DNA of 64,000 nucleotides from Sva-07 sp963828415 (GCA_963828415.1 CAWHEI010000018.1:13037-77036); one strand, 5' to 3'; shown: positions 25,753 to 34,902, numbered from the stretch's first letter. Program-made: numbers and translations. The notes: a model not told the origin generated them from the letters alone.

Positions 25753-26943
25753 TCAGACCGTGCGCAGGATGGCGGCGTCGCCCTGGCCGCCGCCGCCGCA
25801 CAGCGCAACCGCGCCCGTGCCGCCGCCGCGACGCTTCAACTCGTGCAGCAGGGTGAGTGCCAAGCGGTTGCCGCTCATGCCGATCGGGTGGCCGAGGGCG
25901 ATCGCACCGCCGTTGACGTTGACGATCTCGTCGCTGATGCCCAGCTCGGCGATCGATGCCAGCCCGACGGCGGCGAACGCTTCGTTGATCTCGAACAGAT
26001 CGAGGTCGGCGATCGCGATGCCGGCCTTGTCGGCGGCTTTCATGATCGCCCGGCTGGGCTGGTGCAGCAGCGACGCGCTGTCGGGCCCGGCCACCATGCC
26101 GTACGAGACGAACTCGCCGAGCGGGGCGACGCCGCGGCGCTCGGCCTCGGCGCGAGACATCAGCACGACGGCGCTGGCGCCATCGGAGAGCTGCGACGCG
26201 TTCCCGGCGGTGACCGTGCCGTCCTTGTCGAAGGCCGGGCGCAGCGAGCCGAGGCTCTCCATGCTGGTACCGGGACGGACGCCTTCGTCGGTCTCGACGA
26301 GGATCGGGTCGCCCTTGCGCTGCGGCACGGCGACCGGGACGATCTCGTCGGCAAGGCGGCCGTCCTTGATGGCGTTGGCGGCTCGTTCGTTCGACATGAC
26401 GGCCATCTCATCCTGCTGTTCGCGTGTCAGGCTCTCGCCCGACGCGTAGCGGTCCGTGCCGAGGCCCATCAGGCACGCGTCGAACGAGCACCACAGGCCG
26501 TCGGCGATGATCGCGTCGCGCAGCTCGGTGTTGCCGTACTTGAAGCCACCGCGAGCACCGTCGGCGATGTACGGAGCGTTGGTCATCGACTCCATGCCGC
26601 CGGCCACCACGATGTCGGCCTCGCCGGCGGCGATCATCTGGTTCGCGAGGTAGATCGAGTTGAGCCCGGACAGGCACACCTTGTTGACGTTCACCGACGG
26701 AACGCTCATCGGGATGCCGGCCTTGACCGCAGCTTGGCGGCTGGGCACCTGGCCCTGGCCGGCCATGAGCACCTGGCCCATGATCACGTGCTCGACCTCG
26801 CCGGGGGCCACGCCGGCGCGCTCGAGTGCCGCGGCGATGGCGAAGCCACCGAGGTCAGCAGCCGAGAACGACGAGAGCGCGCCGCTCATCTTCCCGATCG
26901 GTGTGCGAGCGCCAGCGACGATGTACGAACCTGTAGAAGCCAT
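25753..26943 (-). CDS. Acetyl-CoA C-acetyltransferase (thiolase)
   Basis: 396 residues. Biosynthetic-type thiolase: the acylated cysteine is in NKVCLSGLNSIY near residue 87, the histidine in NGGAIALGHPIGMSG and the second cysteine in ALCGGGGQGDA at the C terminus. It condenses two acetyl-CoA to acetoacetyl-CoA or runs the reverse reaction. The ATG at 26943 is used (MASTGSYIVAGARTPIGK); a TTG two codons earlier is less likely. It is divergent from crotonyl-CoA carboxylase/reductase, which links it to C4 metabolism (acetoacetyl-CoA to crotonyl-CoA to ethylmalonyl-CoA). A long hairpin lies between the two genes. Confidence 0.93.
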   Translation of the reverse strand: MASTGSYIVAGARTPIGKMSGALSSFSAADLGGFAIAAALERAGVAPGEVEHVIMGQVLMAGQGQVPSRQAAVKAGIPMSVPSVNVNKVCLSGLNSIYLANQMIAAGEADIVVAGGMESMTNAPYIADGARGGFKYGNTELRDAIIADGLWCSFDACLMGLGTDRYASGESLTREQQDEMAVMSNERAANAIKDGRLADEIVPVAVPQRKGDPILVETDEGVRPGTSMESLGSLRPAFDKDGTVTAGNASQLSDGASAVVLMSRAEAERRGVAPLGEFVSYGMVAGPDSASLLHQPSRAIMKAADKAGIAIADLDLFEINEAFAAVGLASIAELGISDEIVNVNGGAIALGHPIGMSGNRLALTLLHELKRRGGGTGAVALCGGGGQGDAAILRTV

Positions 26944-26971
26944 ACGCAAACGCTACCCCCATCCCATAACC

Positions 26972-27026
26972 CCCGAAAAATGCCTCGTTTGTAGCGCTCA
27001 GCGCAACAAACGAGGCATATTTCGGG
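26972..27026. repeat. 55-nt near-perfect palindrome in a divergent promoter region
   Basis: Arms 26972-26992 and 27006-27026 pair over 21 positions with one mismatch, and the centre extends the stem by GCGC/GCGC around a TCA loop after one A-A mismatch. The left arm begins CCCGAAAAATGCCTCG. It lies between the starts of the divergent thiolase and ccr genes, an unusual place for a terminator, so it may be an operator, a mobile hairpin element or an attenuator. Confidence 0.75.
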
Positions 27027-27060
27027 CGAGATGGTGGCAGGGACGACTGTGAGGCCCGCT

Positions 27061-27090
27061 TTGTCCGTCGTGATTACCGATCAGTAACCT
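27061..27090 (+). promoter_or_regulatory. Possible promoter of ccr, leaderless transcript
   Basis: TTGTCC (27061-27066) and TAACCT (27085-27090) are 18 bp apart; transcription would start about 7 bp later, at or next to the ATG at 27099, and no Shine-Dalgarno precedes the ATG. This fits the leaderless genes common in actinomycetes. Confidence 0.35.
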
Positions 27091-27098
27091 CACGCGCC

Positions 27099-28433
27099 AT
27101 GCAGGAGATCCTCGAGGCCATCCAATCCGGTGCCAGCGGCGACGACATTGCCAACCTCTCGATCCCCGAGAGTTACCGAGCGGCGTTCGTCCGTCGTGAG
27201 GACACCGCCATGTTCGAGGGGGTCGATTCGTGGGACAAGGATCCCCGCAAGTCGCTCCACGTCGACGAAGTGGCCACACCGGAGTTGGCGCCCGACGAGG
27301 TCTACATCGCCGTGATGGCATCGAGCATCAACTTCAACACGGTGTGGACGTCGATCTTCGAGCCGCTGCCGACATTCGGGTTCCTCGACCGCATGGGGCG
27401 TCAGAACGAATGGGGCAAGCGTCACGCCCTGCCCTACCACGTGGTGGGCTCCGATGCTGCGGCCGTGGTCGTGCGAACCGGCTCTGCGGTGCGCAACTGG
27501 AAGCCCGGCGACCGGGTGACCGTGCACTGCAACTACGTCGACGACCAGGATCCGAGCGCGCACAACGACTCGATGCTCGCCACCAACCAGCTGATCTGGG
27601 GCTTCGAGACGAACTTCGGCGGCCTCGCTGACCTCGCCGTGGTCAAGGCGAATCAGTTGATGCCCAAGCCCACGCATCTGACCTGGGAGGAGTCAGCGGT
27701 CAATGCGCTGTGCAGCTCCACCTCGTACCGGATGCTCGTGAGCGAGAACGGTGCGCAGATGAAGCAGGGTGACAGCGTGCTGATCTGGGGCGCCACGGGT
27801 GGCATCGGCGGCTACGCCGTGCAGTACGTGTTGAACGGCGGCGGCCGCCCGATCGGCGTGGTGTCGTCGCCCGAGCGCGCCGAGCTGCTGCACAAGATGG
27901 GCTGCGAAGCGGTCATCGACCGTCGAGCCGAGAAGTACGAGTTCTGGTCCGACGAGAACACTCAGGACGAATCCGAATGGCGTCGCTTCGGCAAGAAGAT
28001 CCGTGAACTCAACGACGGCGAGGACGTCGACATCGTGTTCGAGCATCCCGGCCGCTCCACGATGGGGGCGTCTGTCTTCGCCGTCAAGCGTGGTGGCACC
28101 GTCGTGACCTGCGCGGCGACCTCCGGCTACATGGTCGAGTTCGACAACCGGCACTTCTGGATGAAGTTGAAGAACCTGATCGGTTCGCACTTCGCCAACT
28201 ACGCCGAGTCCTACGCCGCCAACAAGCTGCTCGACCAGGGTCGCATCCAGCCGTTGTTGACCAAGACGTACGACCTCGCTCACGTCGGCGAGGCGGCCCT
28301 CACCGTTCATCACAACGAGGCGGAGGGCAAACTCGGTGTGCTGTGCCTGGCGCCGGCCGAGGGTCTCGGCATCGATGATCCCGAGAAGCGTGAGCGCATC
28401 GGCGAAGACAAGATCACCGTCTTTCGCGCGTGA
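27099..28433 (+). CDS. ccr: Crotonyl-CoA carboxylase/reductase
   Basis: 444 residues, a zinc-free medium-chain dehydrogenase/reductase with the long N terminus typical of Ccr (YRAAFVRREDTAMF; LPYHVVGSDAAAVVVRTG; NWKPGDRVTVHCNYVDDQDP). The NADPH site is LIWGATGGIGGYAVQYVL, and EFWSDENTQDESEWRRFGKK and FEHPGRSTMGASVFAVKRGG are Ccr-specific blocks. It reductively carboxylates crotonyl-CoA to ethylmalonyl-CoA, the key step of the ethylmalonyl-CoA pathway for acetate assimilation, or supplies extender units. The stop overlaps the next gene (GTGA). A divergent thiolase lies upstream; other pathway genes are not in the window. Confidence 0.93.
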   Translation: MQEILEAIQSGASGDDIANLSIPESYRAAFVRREDTAMFEGVDSWDKDPRKSLHVDEVATPELAPDEVYIAVMASSINFNTVWTSIFEPLPTFGFLDRMGRQNEWGKRHALPYHVVGSDAAAVVVRTGSAVRNWKPGDRVTVHCNYVDDQDPSAHNDSMLATNQLIWGFETNFGGLADLAVVKANQLMPKPTHLTWEESAVNALCSSTSYRMLVSENGAQMKQGDSVLIWGATGGIGGYAVQYVLNGGGRPIGVVSSPERAELLHKMGCEAVIDRRAEKYEFWSDENTQDESEWRRFGKKIRELNDGEDVDIVFEHPGRSTMGASVFAVKRGGTVVTCAATSGYMVEFDNRHFWMKLKNLIGSHFANYAESYAANKLLDQGRIQPLLTKTYDLAHVGEAALTVHHNEAEGKLGVLCLAPAEGLGIDDPEKRERIGEDKITVFRA

Positions 28434-29083
28434 CGTTTCCCGCCGCTGTCCTGTGGGACATGGATGGCACGCTCGTCGACACCGAGCCGTACTGGTTCGA
28501 GGCAGAGTTCGAGCTGGTCGCCGAGTTCGACGGCACGTGGACCGAGGCTGACGCGCTGTCGCTCGTCGGCTTCGACCTGCTCGACTCCGCTCACGAGCTC
28601 CGAACCCGGGGCGGCGTGCGGCTCGAGCCCGACCAGGTCGTCGATCGGCTGCTCCGGAGCGTCATCGCACGGGTTGCACGGGAGTTGCCCTGGCGCCCTG
28701 GCGCGCCCGAGCTGCTGGCAGCCTGTGTCGCTGCGAACATCCCGTGTGTCATGGTGACGATGTCATGGCGGCGCCTCGCCGAAGCAGTCATTGCATCGGC
28801 GCCCCCCGGCTCGTTCGTCACCTCGATCACCGGCGACGAGGTGACCAACGGCAAGCCTGATCCCGAGCCGTATCTCGCAGCCGCCGCGGCGCTCGGCGTC
28901 GATCCGGCGGACTGCGTTGCGATCGAGGACTCGCCAACCGGGGTTGCCTCCGCGATGGCGGCCGGTTGTGCGACGCTGGGGGTCCCCCATGTCGTCCCCG
29001 TCGCTGCCGCCCCCGGGCTCACCCTCGTCGACTCGCTCGTCGGTCTCGGAGTCGCCGACCTCCGTCGACTTCGCGCCCGCTGA
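28430..29083 (+). CDS. HAD superfamily phosphatase/phosphoglucomutase-like
   Basis: 217 residues. HAD motif I AVLWDMDGTLVDTEPYW at about 6-22, a helical cap, motif II VMVTMSW, and motifs III/IV GKPDPEPYLAAAAALGV with ADCVAIEDSPTGVASAMAAG. This is the beta-phosphoglucomutase/phosphatase subgroup; the substrate is unknown. GTG start overlaps the ccr stop by 4 bp, so it is in the same operon. Its 3' end overlaps the likely start of the GH18 gene by 95 bp in another frame. Confidence 0.87.
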   Translation: MTFPAAVLWDMDGTLVDTEPYWFEAEFELVAEFDGTWTEADALSLVGFDLLDSAHELRTRGGVRLEPDQVVDRLLRSVIARVARELPWRPGAPELLAACVAANIPCVMVTMSWRRLAEAVIASAPPGSFVTSITGDEVTNGKPDPEPYLAAAAALGVDPADCVAIEDSPTGVASAMAAGCATLGVPHVVPVAAAPGLTLVDSLVGLGVADLRRLRAR

Positions 29084-30320
29084 CACGTCACTCGACCACA
29101 CACCACTCGACCACACACCGCTCGACGACACACCGCTCGACGATCCGCCGCCGGCACGCCGGCGACGGCTCCTCGTCCTCGGTGCGCTCGTGGTGGTGCT
29201 GCTCGCCGTTGCGGGCGCGGCGGTGTACGTGGCGACCAACGAGGAGCCGCCGCCGCCCAAGCCCGACATCCCGCTCGACGCCTGGGTGCCCTACTGGGGC
29301 CTCGATGCGTCGTTGCCTGACGCTCGACAGCGTGTGCCGTCGATGCGCGAGGTGTCTCCCTTCTGGTTCAACGCAGTCGGCGTCGACCAGATCGTGGTCG
29401 ACCCGAACGCATCACCGGCGTCGACCACGGAGTTCATGGACACCGTCAAGGGGCTCGACGTCGACGTGCTGCCGTCGATCATCGACGCGCTGCCCGCCGG
29501 AGAGATGGCGGCGATCCTCGCCGATCCGACGACGCGAGCGCAACACGTCGAAACCATCCGGACGTTCGCCTCCGATGGTGGCTACGACGGCATCGACATC
29601 GACTACGAACAGTTCGCGTTCGCCGACGGGCGTGACACCTGGGCGACCACCAGGCCGAACTGGGTGGCGTTCATCGAGGAGTTGGCCGCAGCGCTGCACG
29701 CCGACGGGCGATCGCTGACCGTGAGCATCCCGCCGGTGTACGACGACGGCCAGACCGACGAGAGCGGCTTCTGGGTCTACGACTACGGGGCCATCATCGA
29801 GCACGTCGACCGCATCCGGATGATGACGTACGACTACTCGGTGTCGCAGCCAGGTCCGATCGCTCCACTCGAGTGGGTCGAATCGGCGATCACCGGTGCC
29901 ATCGAGGCGACCGGCTCGCCGGACAAGCTCGTGCTCGGGCTGCCCGCGTACGGACGCAACTGGCCGGTGCGCACCACGGGGGTGTGCCCGGCCGAGGACG
30001 TCCCGGGACGCACGAGCGTGTCGGCGCGCTCGGTCGACGAACTCATCGAACGGCGAGGGGCCACACCGGTTCCGGTCGACGAGACCGGCGAGTGGGAGTT
30101 CGAGTACGACCTCGAGGTCAGCGATGGGACGACGACCTGCGTGCAGACGCGCCAGGTGCACTACGTCGACGGCGACGGGATCGCCCTGCGCATGGATCTC
30201 GCCCGGCAGTATCGGCTCGACGGTGTGGCGCTGTGGGCGTTCGGGTTCGACGACCCCGCGGTGTGGGATTCCATCTTGCCCACCGTCGCCGATCCCAGCG
30301 CGACGACGATCACCGAGTAG
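28989..30320 (+). CDS. Membrane-anchored glycosyl hydrolase family 18 protein
   Basis: 443 residues. A short cytoplasmic Ser/Pro-rich region holds a four-fold repeat of the type LDHTP/LDDTP (15-bp repeats in the DNA at about 29089-29148), then one membrane segment (LVLGALVVVLLAVAGAAVYV) and an extracellular GH18 barrel from about residue 75. The catalytic motif GYDGIDIDYEQF carries DxxDxDxE; YSVSQPGPIAPLEWV and KLVLGLPAYGRNWP follow, as in YaaH/SleL-like cortex or peptidoglycan hydrolases. The likely role is hydrolysis of chitin-like or peptidoglycan glycan strands outside the membrane. The ATG at 28989 leaves a 95-bp overlap with the HAD gene; no later start keeps the whole membrane segment. 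Confidence 0.82.
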   Translation: MSSPSLPPPGSPSSTRSSVSESPTSVDFAPADTSLDHTPLDHTPLDDTPLDDPPPARRRRLLVLGALVVVLLAVAGAAVYVATNEEPPPPKPDIPLDAWVPYWGLDASLPDARQRVPSMREVSPFWFNAVGVDQIVVDPNASPASTTEFMDTVKGLDVDVLPSIIDALPAGEMAAILADPTTRAQHVETIRTFASDGGYDGIDIDYEQFAFADGRDTWATTRPNWVAFIEELAAALHADGRSLTVSIPPVYDDGQTDESGFWVYDYGAIIEHVDRIRMMTYDYSVSQPGPIAPLEWVESAITGAIEATGSPDKLVLGLPAYGRNWPVRTTGVCPAEDVPGRTSVSARSVDELIERRGATPVPVDETGEWEFEYDLEVSDGTTTCVQTRQVHYVDGDGIALRMDLARQYRLDGVALWAFGFDDPAVWDSILPTVADPSATTITE

Positions 30321-30329
30321 AACGATCAG

Positions 30330-31562
30330 ATGACAGTCGGCGAAGCATGGATCATCGACGCGGTGCGTTCACCGCGCGGCATCGGCAAGCAGGGCAAGGG
30401 AAGTCTCGCTCACCTGCATCCGCAGAAGATTCTCGGACAGGTACTCAACGGGCTTCGTGATCGCGTCGGGTTCGACCCGGTCGATGTCGACGACGTCGTG
30501 TGCGGCAACGGTTCGCATGCGGGCGACCACGCCCACGACATCGGTCGGATGGCAGTGCTCGACGCCGGCTGGCCGATCTCGGTTCCGGGCGTGACGCTCA
30601 ACCGGTTCTGCGGTTCCGGTCAACAGGCTGTCACGTTCGCCGCGATGGGCGTCGGCGCCGGACACCAGGACCTCGTGATCGGCGCGGGCGTCGAGTCGAT
30701 GAGCCGGCCGGCGCGCAACGGCACCGACGGCTTCCACGCCAACAACGAGCATCTCCTGGCAACACATCCGCAGGTTCCCCAGGGTCTGTCCGCCGACCTG
30801 ATCGCCACGCTCGACGGCTACACGCGGGTCGAGGTCGACGCCCTGGGCCTCGAGAGTCAGCGGCGAACTGCAGCCGCGATCGGCGAGGGCCGTTTCGACC
30901 GGAGTCTCATCACGATCCTCAACGACGACGGCACGGTCGCGCTCGACCACGACGAGTACCCGCGGCCGGAGACGACCGCCGAGGGATTGGCGGCGTTGCA
31001 TCCGAGCTTCACGAAGTTCGTCGACTTCTCGTTCGAGCAGAGCGACCTGACGATGGCGCAGCTGATGGCACAGAAGTACCCGGGCGTCGAACTGCACAAC
31101 GTCCATCACGCCGGCAACAGCTCCGGTGTCGTCGACGGCGCGGGCGCCGTGCTCGTGTCGTCGCCCGACTACGCCAAGGCGCACGGGCTCACCCCGCGGG
31201 CGCGCATCGTGATGTCGGCCGTCGCCGCCGACGAACCACTGATCATGCTCACCGCACCAGGCCCGGCGGCCAACAAGTGCCTGGCCCGAGCTGGCATGAC
31301 CGTCGACGACATCGACTTGTTCGAGGTGAACGAGGCCTTCGCCTCCGTGGTGTTGCGATTCTTCCGTGACACCGGAGCCGATCCGTTGAAGGTCAACGTG
31401 AACGGCGGCGCGATTGCGCTCGGTCACCCGATCGGGGCCACCGGCACGATGCTGATCGGCACGCTGCTCGACGAACTCGAGCGTCGCGACCTGCAGACCG
31501 GCCTCGTGGCGATGTGCACTGGCGGCGGCATGGGCACCGCCACCATCATCGAACGTCTCTGA
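30330..31562 (+). CDS. Thiolase family protein, acetyl-CoA acyltransferase
   Basis: 410 residues. Active-site cysteine in LNRFCGSGQQAVTFAA near 92, histidine in VNGGAIALGHPIGATG and second cysteine in VAMCTGGGMGTA. The insertion with NGTDGFHANNEHLLATHPQVPQ is seen in FadA-type degradative thiolases acting on longer acyl chains. It follows the GH18 gene by 9 bp on the same strand and is the second thiolase within 6 kb. Beta-oxidation is the most likely role; no fadB-type partner is in the window. Confidence 0.92.
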   Translation: MTVGEAWIIDAVRSPRGIGKQGKGSLAHLHPQKILGQVLNGLRDRVGFDPVDVDDVVCGNGSHAGDHAHDIGRMAVLDAGWPISVPGVTLNRFCGSGQQAVTFAAMGVGAGHQDLVIGAGVESMSRPARNGTDGFHANNEHLLATHPQVPQGLSADLIATLDGYTRVEVDALGLESQRRTAAAIGEGRFDRSLITILNDDGTVALDHDEYPRPETTAEGLAALHPSFTKFVDFSFEQSDLTMAQLMAQKYPGVELHNVHHAGNSSGVVDGAGAVLVSSPDYAKAHGLTPRARIVMSAVAADEPLIMLTAPGPAANKCLARAGMTVDDIDLFEVNEAFASVVLRFFRDTGADPLKVNVNGGAIALGHPIGATGTMLIGTLLDELERRDLQTGLVAMCTGGGMGTATIIERL

Positions 31563-31610
31563 TCTGGTCGAGCAACGTCACGCTGCAAGCGTGGCGCTCC
31601 TCCCTTCCGA

Positions 31611-32286
31611 TCACAGCAATCGCATGACACCGTCGATGATGAGCGCCCCGCCGAGACCGAGGGCGAGCCACACGCGTAGCAACCTGGCGTTCGCCTTCAG
31701 CCAGGATTCGCCGCGGCCGATGGTCTCGGCGGCACGACGCCCGCCGACGACGACGAGGCCGACTGGCACGGACACGAGCAGCGTGGCGACCGCAATGTAG
31801 AGCACGAGCAGCGTGAGCTCCCCGACGGCGCCGAGATCGGATTGGCTGACTGTGGCCATGGCCAGAAAGGTGAGGAGGAGCCGCTTTGGCCCTCCGAACC
31901 CCAGGAGAGTGGCGATCGTCGAGCGCGGTACCAGGTCCGACGTTGTCCAGTCTCTTCAAGGTTGCGCTTTGCTGACCCGTCGTTTCCCCGGACGGCCGAG
32001 GGCTGCGACGTTCCGCAAGCCCGGCCGCGACCAGCGCCAGGCCGAGCAGCACCGCGAGCACTCCTTCGATGGTCTGGTGTGAGCCGATCTGGTCGACTGC
32101 CACCTGGCCGAGCACCAGTCCCAACACGGCGGCGAGTGTTGTCCCGAGCACGAACCCGATCAGGAACGCGATGCTGTTGATGCGTCGCCGCTCGCTGCGG
32201 ATCATGACGAGCGTCGCGCCCAGCACGAGTGGGCTCGCGGCAGCCACGAGCGCGTAGAAGACGACCCGAGCGGTAGCGGAGATCAC
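31611..32286 (-). pseudogene. GAP-family (LysE-like) membrane protein gene with a frameshift
   Basis: The first part (32286 down to about 31925) encodes three membrane segments ending ATLKRLDNVGPGTAL. The matching rest is in another frame: STIATLLGFGGPKRLLLTFL then LTLLVLYIAVATLLVSVPVG and a final segment, ending at 31611. Together they make the usual roughly 220-residue, six-segment GAP/Sap-type protein, in which a GF-NPKNLLL-like loop follows the L-D-L linker. One extra base near 31920-31935 separates the halves. It is either a recent inactivation or a base-calling error. The gene is convergent with the thiolase ending at 31562. Function in the family is lipid or solute export. Confidence 0.7.
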
Positions 32287-32383
32287 TCGTGACAGCGCTG
32301 AGAGTGGTCGATGGCGGAGGCCGGCCGCTGAGTCGCTCGACGCGTTGATTGATGGTTCACTCGGGTGTCGTTCGTGATGGAGG

Positions 32384-33460
32384 TCAGCTGTACTGGTCGA
32401 GGATGGTCGACTCGGTCACCCGGCTGAGTGTGTCGCGGATCGCTCGGGCGGTTGCCTCGTCGACGCTGTCGACCGTGAGCAGGTCGTCGACCGTGGCGCG
32501 TTGCAGCTTGGCGAGCCCGCCGAAGTGGTCGGCGACCGCGATGGCAGTCGACGACGGCAGCCGGCTGACGCGGTGCAGCAGGCGCATTCCCTTCGGCGCC
32601 ACCTCTTGGGTGAGATCGGTCGAATCACGTCCCGGCGCCAGCGCATCGGCGGTCAGTCGCAGATTCGACACCTCGTCGTCGGAGAGGTGCGACATCGCAT
32701 CGAGTGTGTCGACGACGGAACGCCCAGGTGGCAGATAGTCGGCGACCACGAGGTCGAGTTCGTCATCGATCTCGCCGTAGAGCTCGTCGAGCTGTAGCCG
32801 AAGCAGGCGAGCATCGACGCCGAGTTCGATGATCATCGTCTCGATCTCGTCGGCGATGCGATGCACCATCTCGCCGCGCTGGATGACGGCGACCACGTCG
32901 CGCAGGGTGACGACGTCTTCGACCTCGACGGCGGTGAGGTTCGTGATCGCATCGTCGAGGCGCACCTTGTAGCGCTCGAGCGTCTGCAGCGCCTGGTTCG
33001 CCCGGTCGAGGAGGTGGCCGACCTCCTGGAGCTGGCGTTTGTTGCCGCCTGCGTAGACGTTGATGACGCCCATCTCTTCGCTCGCCGACACGACGGGCAC
33101 GTCGAGCGACCGCGCCACTCGCTCGGCGGTGCGGTGACGGGTGCCGGTTTCGCTGGTCGGAACCGACGGGTCCGGAACGAGGTGCACGTTCGCCCGGGCG
33201 ATGCGACCGCCGTCGGATGACAGGATGATCGCCCCGTCCATCTTGGCCAGCTCGGACAATCGCTGCGGGCTGTACGGTGCGTCGACGAGGAAGCCGCCCG
33301 AGCAGATCGACAGCACGTCCGCGCCGTCGCTGAGCACGAGCAGCGCGCCGGCCTTGGAGCGCACGACACGGTCGATGCCGTCACGTAACGGCGTGCCCGG
33401 AGCAACACGGGCGAGCGCGTCGCGCATCGCCTCGTTGACGCCACCGTGCCGGGAGTGCAT
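32384..33460 (-). CDS. disA: Diadenylate cyclase DisA, DNA integrity scanning protein
   Basis: 358 residues. The N-terminal DAC domain has KMDGAIILSSDG with the catalytic D75-G-A and TRHRTAERVAR with R108-H-R110, the two signature motifs for making c-di-AMP from ATP. A helical spine follows, then a C-terminal RuvA-like helix-hairpin-helix region (VSRLPSSTAIAVADHFGGLA) that binds branched DNA. It lies 50 bp downstream of radA on the same strand, the conserved radA-disA pair in which RadA restrains DisA. ATG at 33460. c-di-AMP commonly controls potassium transport, and a KimA-like system is in this window. Confidence 0.96.
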   Translation of the reverse strand: MHSRHGGVNEAMRDALARVAPGTPLRDGIDRVVRSKAGALLVLSDGADVLSICSGGFLVDAPYSPQRLSELAKMDGAIILSSDGGRIARANVHLVPDPSVPTSETGTRHRTAERVARSLDVPVVSASEEMGVINVYAGGNKRQLQEVGHLLDRANQALQTLERYKVRLDDAITNLTAVEVEDVVTLRDVVAVIQRGEMVHRIADEIETMIIELGVDARLLRLQLDELYGEIDDELDLVVADYLPPGRSVVDTLDAMSHLSDDEVSNLRLTADALAPGRDSTDLTQEVAPKGMRLLHRVSRLPSSTAIAVADHFGGLAKLQRATVDDLLTVDSVDEATARAIRDTLSRVTESTILDQYS

Positions 33461-33510
33461 GACCTGAGCTTAGATGGCCAATGCGCGAACCATCCCGAGA
33501 GATCCGCGAC

Positions 33511-34902
33511 TCACACCGCCGACCGGAGTCCGCTCGGTGCAGTGTGGGCGCCGAGCCCGGCGGCGGCGATCGCTTCGGAGAGTGTCGCCGCGCGGATCAC
33601 CTCGATGTCGGCGTCGCAGTCGGGTGAGTTCGATGGGGCCACCACTCGACGCAGTCCGAGACGGGCGGCTTCGGTGAAACGACGCTGGGCCTGGCCCACC
33701 TGTCGCAGCTCGCCGCCGAGGCCGACTTCGCCGAACACGGCGAGATCAGCGGGCAGTGGTTGGTCGCGGATCGCGCTGACGACGGCGAGGCAGACCCCGA
33801 GGTCGAGGCCTGGCTCGCTGAGCTTCACGCCGCCCGCCGTCGACGCGTACACGTCCTGGTCGGCGACAGGCACCCGCGATCGCCGCCCCAGCACGGCCAT
33901 CAGCATCGAGAGTCGGGCGCCCTCGAGTCCGAGCGCGCTGCGGCGCGGCGGCACGCCGGGCACACCGGGGTTTGCGAGGGCCTGCACTTCGACCACGATC
34001 GGGCGTTGGCCCTCCATGGTGGGCACGACCGCCGAGCCGGGGACCCCGGTACGGCGATCGGAGAGGAACAGCGAGGACGCGTCGGGTACAGCGAGCAGGC
34101 CCGCGGTGGCCATCTCGAACAGGCCGAGTTCGTTCGTCGGTCCGAACCGGTGCTTGGACGCCCGCAGCAATCGCAGCGCGTGGTGGCGGTCGCCCTCGAA
34201 CTGCAAGACGGTGTCGACGACGTGTTCGAGCACGCGTGGCCCGGCCAGCCCGCCCTCCTTGGTGACGTGGCCGACGAGCACGATCGACACGTCGCGCTCC
34301 TTGGCTTCGTTGACGAGGCGTTGGGCGCAGCCACGGACCTGCCCGACGCTGCCCGGCAACGATCCGAGACTCGGGTCGGACACGGTCTGAATCGAGTCGA
34401 TCACCACCAGCTCGGGTCGGATCCGTTCGATGGCCTCGAGGATGTGTGGCAGTGACGTCTCGGCGTGGAGCCAGAGGTCGTCACGAGTGGCGCCCAGGCG
34501 TTCGGCGCGTCGCTTCACCTGCTGGGCGCTCTCCTCAGCGGTGACGTACAGCGTGGGCCCGCTCCAGCCGGCGAGAAGCTGCAGCAGCAGCGTGCTCTTG
34601 CCGATGCCCGGCTCGCCGCCGAGCAGTGTGACCGAGCCGGCGACCAGTCCACCGCCGAGAACCCGGTCGAGTTCGCCGATCGTCGTCGGCACGGGCTCGC
34701 CATGTTCTGTCCCCACCTCGCCGATACGTGTGGGACCAGGTCGCGACGAGGCCGGCACAGGGGAGTCAACGGTGCCGGAGACCTCGACGTCTTCCACGAG
34801 CGTGTTCCAGTCGCCGCAGCCCGAGCACCGCCCGGACCACTTCGGATGGGAGGTGCCGCACTCGCTGCACACGTGGACCAACTTCGCTCGACTCGATGCC
34901 AT
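33511..34902 (-). CDS. radA: DNA repair protein RadA
   Basis: 463 residues from the ATG at 34902. An N-terminal zinc ribbon (C12, C15, C26, C29: CSECGTSHPKWSGRCSGCG), a RecA-like ATPase with Walker A GGEPGIGKSTLLLQ (Lys 102), and a C-terminal Lon-protease-like domain (LDLGVCLAVVSAIRDQPLP). RadA is a DnaB-like helicase that extends recombination branches. The signature usually written KNRFG here reads KHRFG (RASKHRFGPTNELGLFEM). A longer start (34929) adds nine residues before the ribbon and is less likely. It is upstream of disA in the same direction. Confidence 0.94.
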   Translation of the reverse strand: MASSRAKLVHVCSECGTSHPKWSGRCSGCGDWNTLVEDVEVSGTVDSPVPASSRPGPTRIGEVGTEHGEPVPTTIGELDRVLGGGLVAGSVTLLGGEPGIGKSTLLLQLLAGWSGPTLYVTAEESAQQVKRRAERLGATRDDLWLHAETSLPHILEAIERIRPELVVIDSIQTVSDPSLGSLPGSVGQVRGCAQRLVNEAKERDVSIVLVGHVTKEGGLAGPRVLEHVVDTVLQFEGDRHHALRLLRASKHRFGPTNELGLFEMATAGLLAVPDASSLFLSDRRTGVPGSAVVPTMEGQRPIVVEVQALANPGVPGVPPRRSALGLEGARLSMLMAVLGRRSRVPVADQDVYASTAGGVKLSEPGLDLGVCLAVVSAIRDQPLPADLAVFGEVGLGGELRQVGQAQRRFTEAARLGLRRVVAPSNSPDCDADIEVIRAATLSEAIAAAGLGAHTAPSGLRSAV

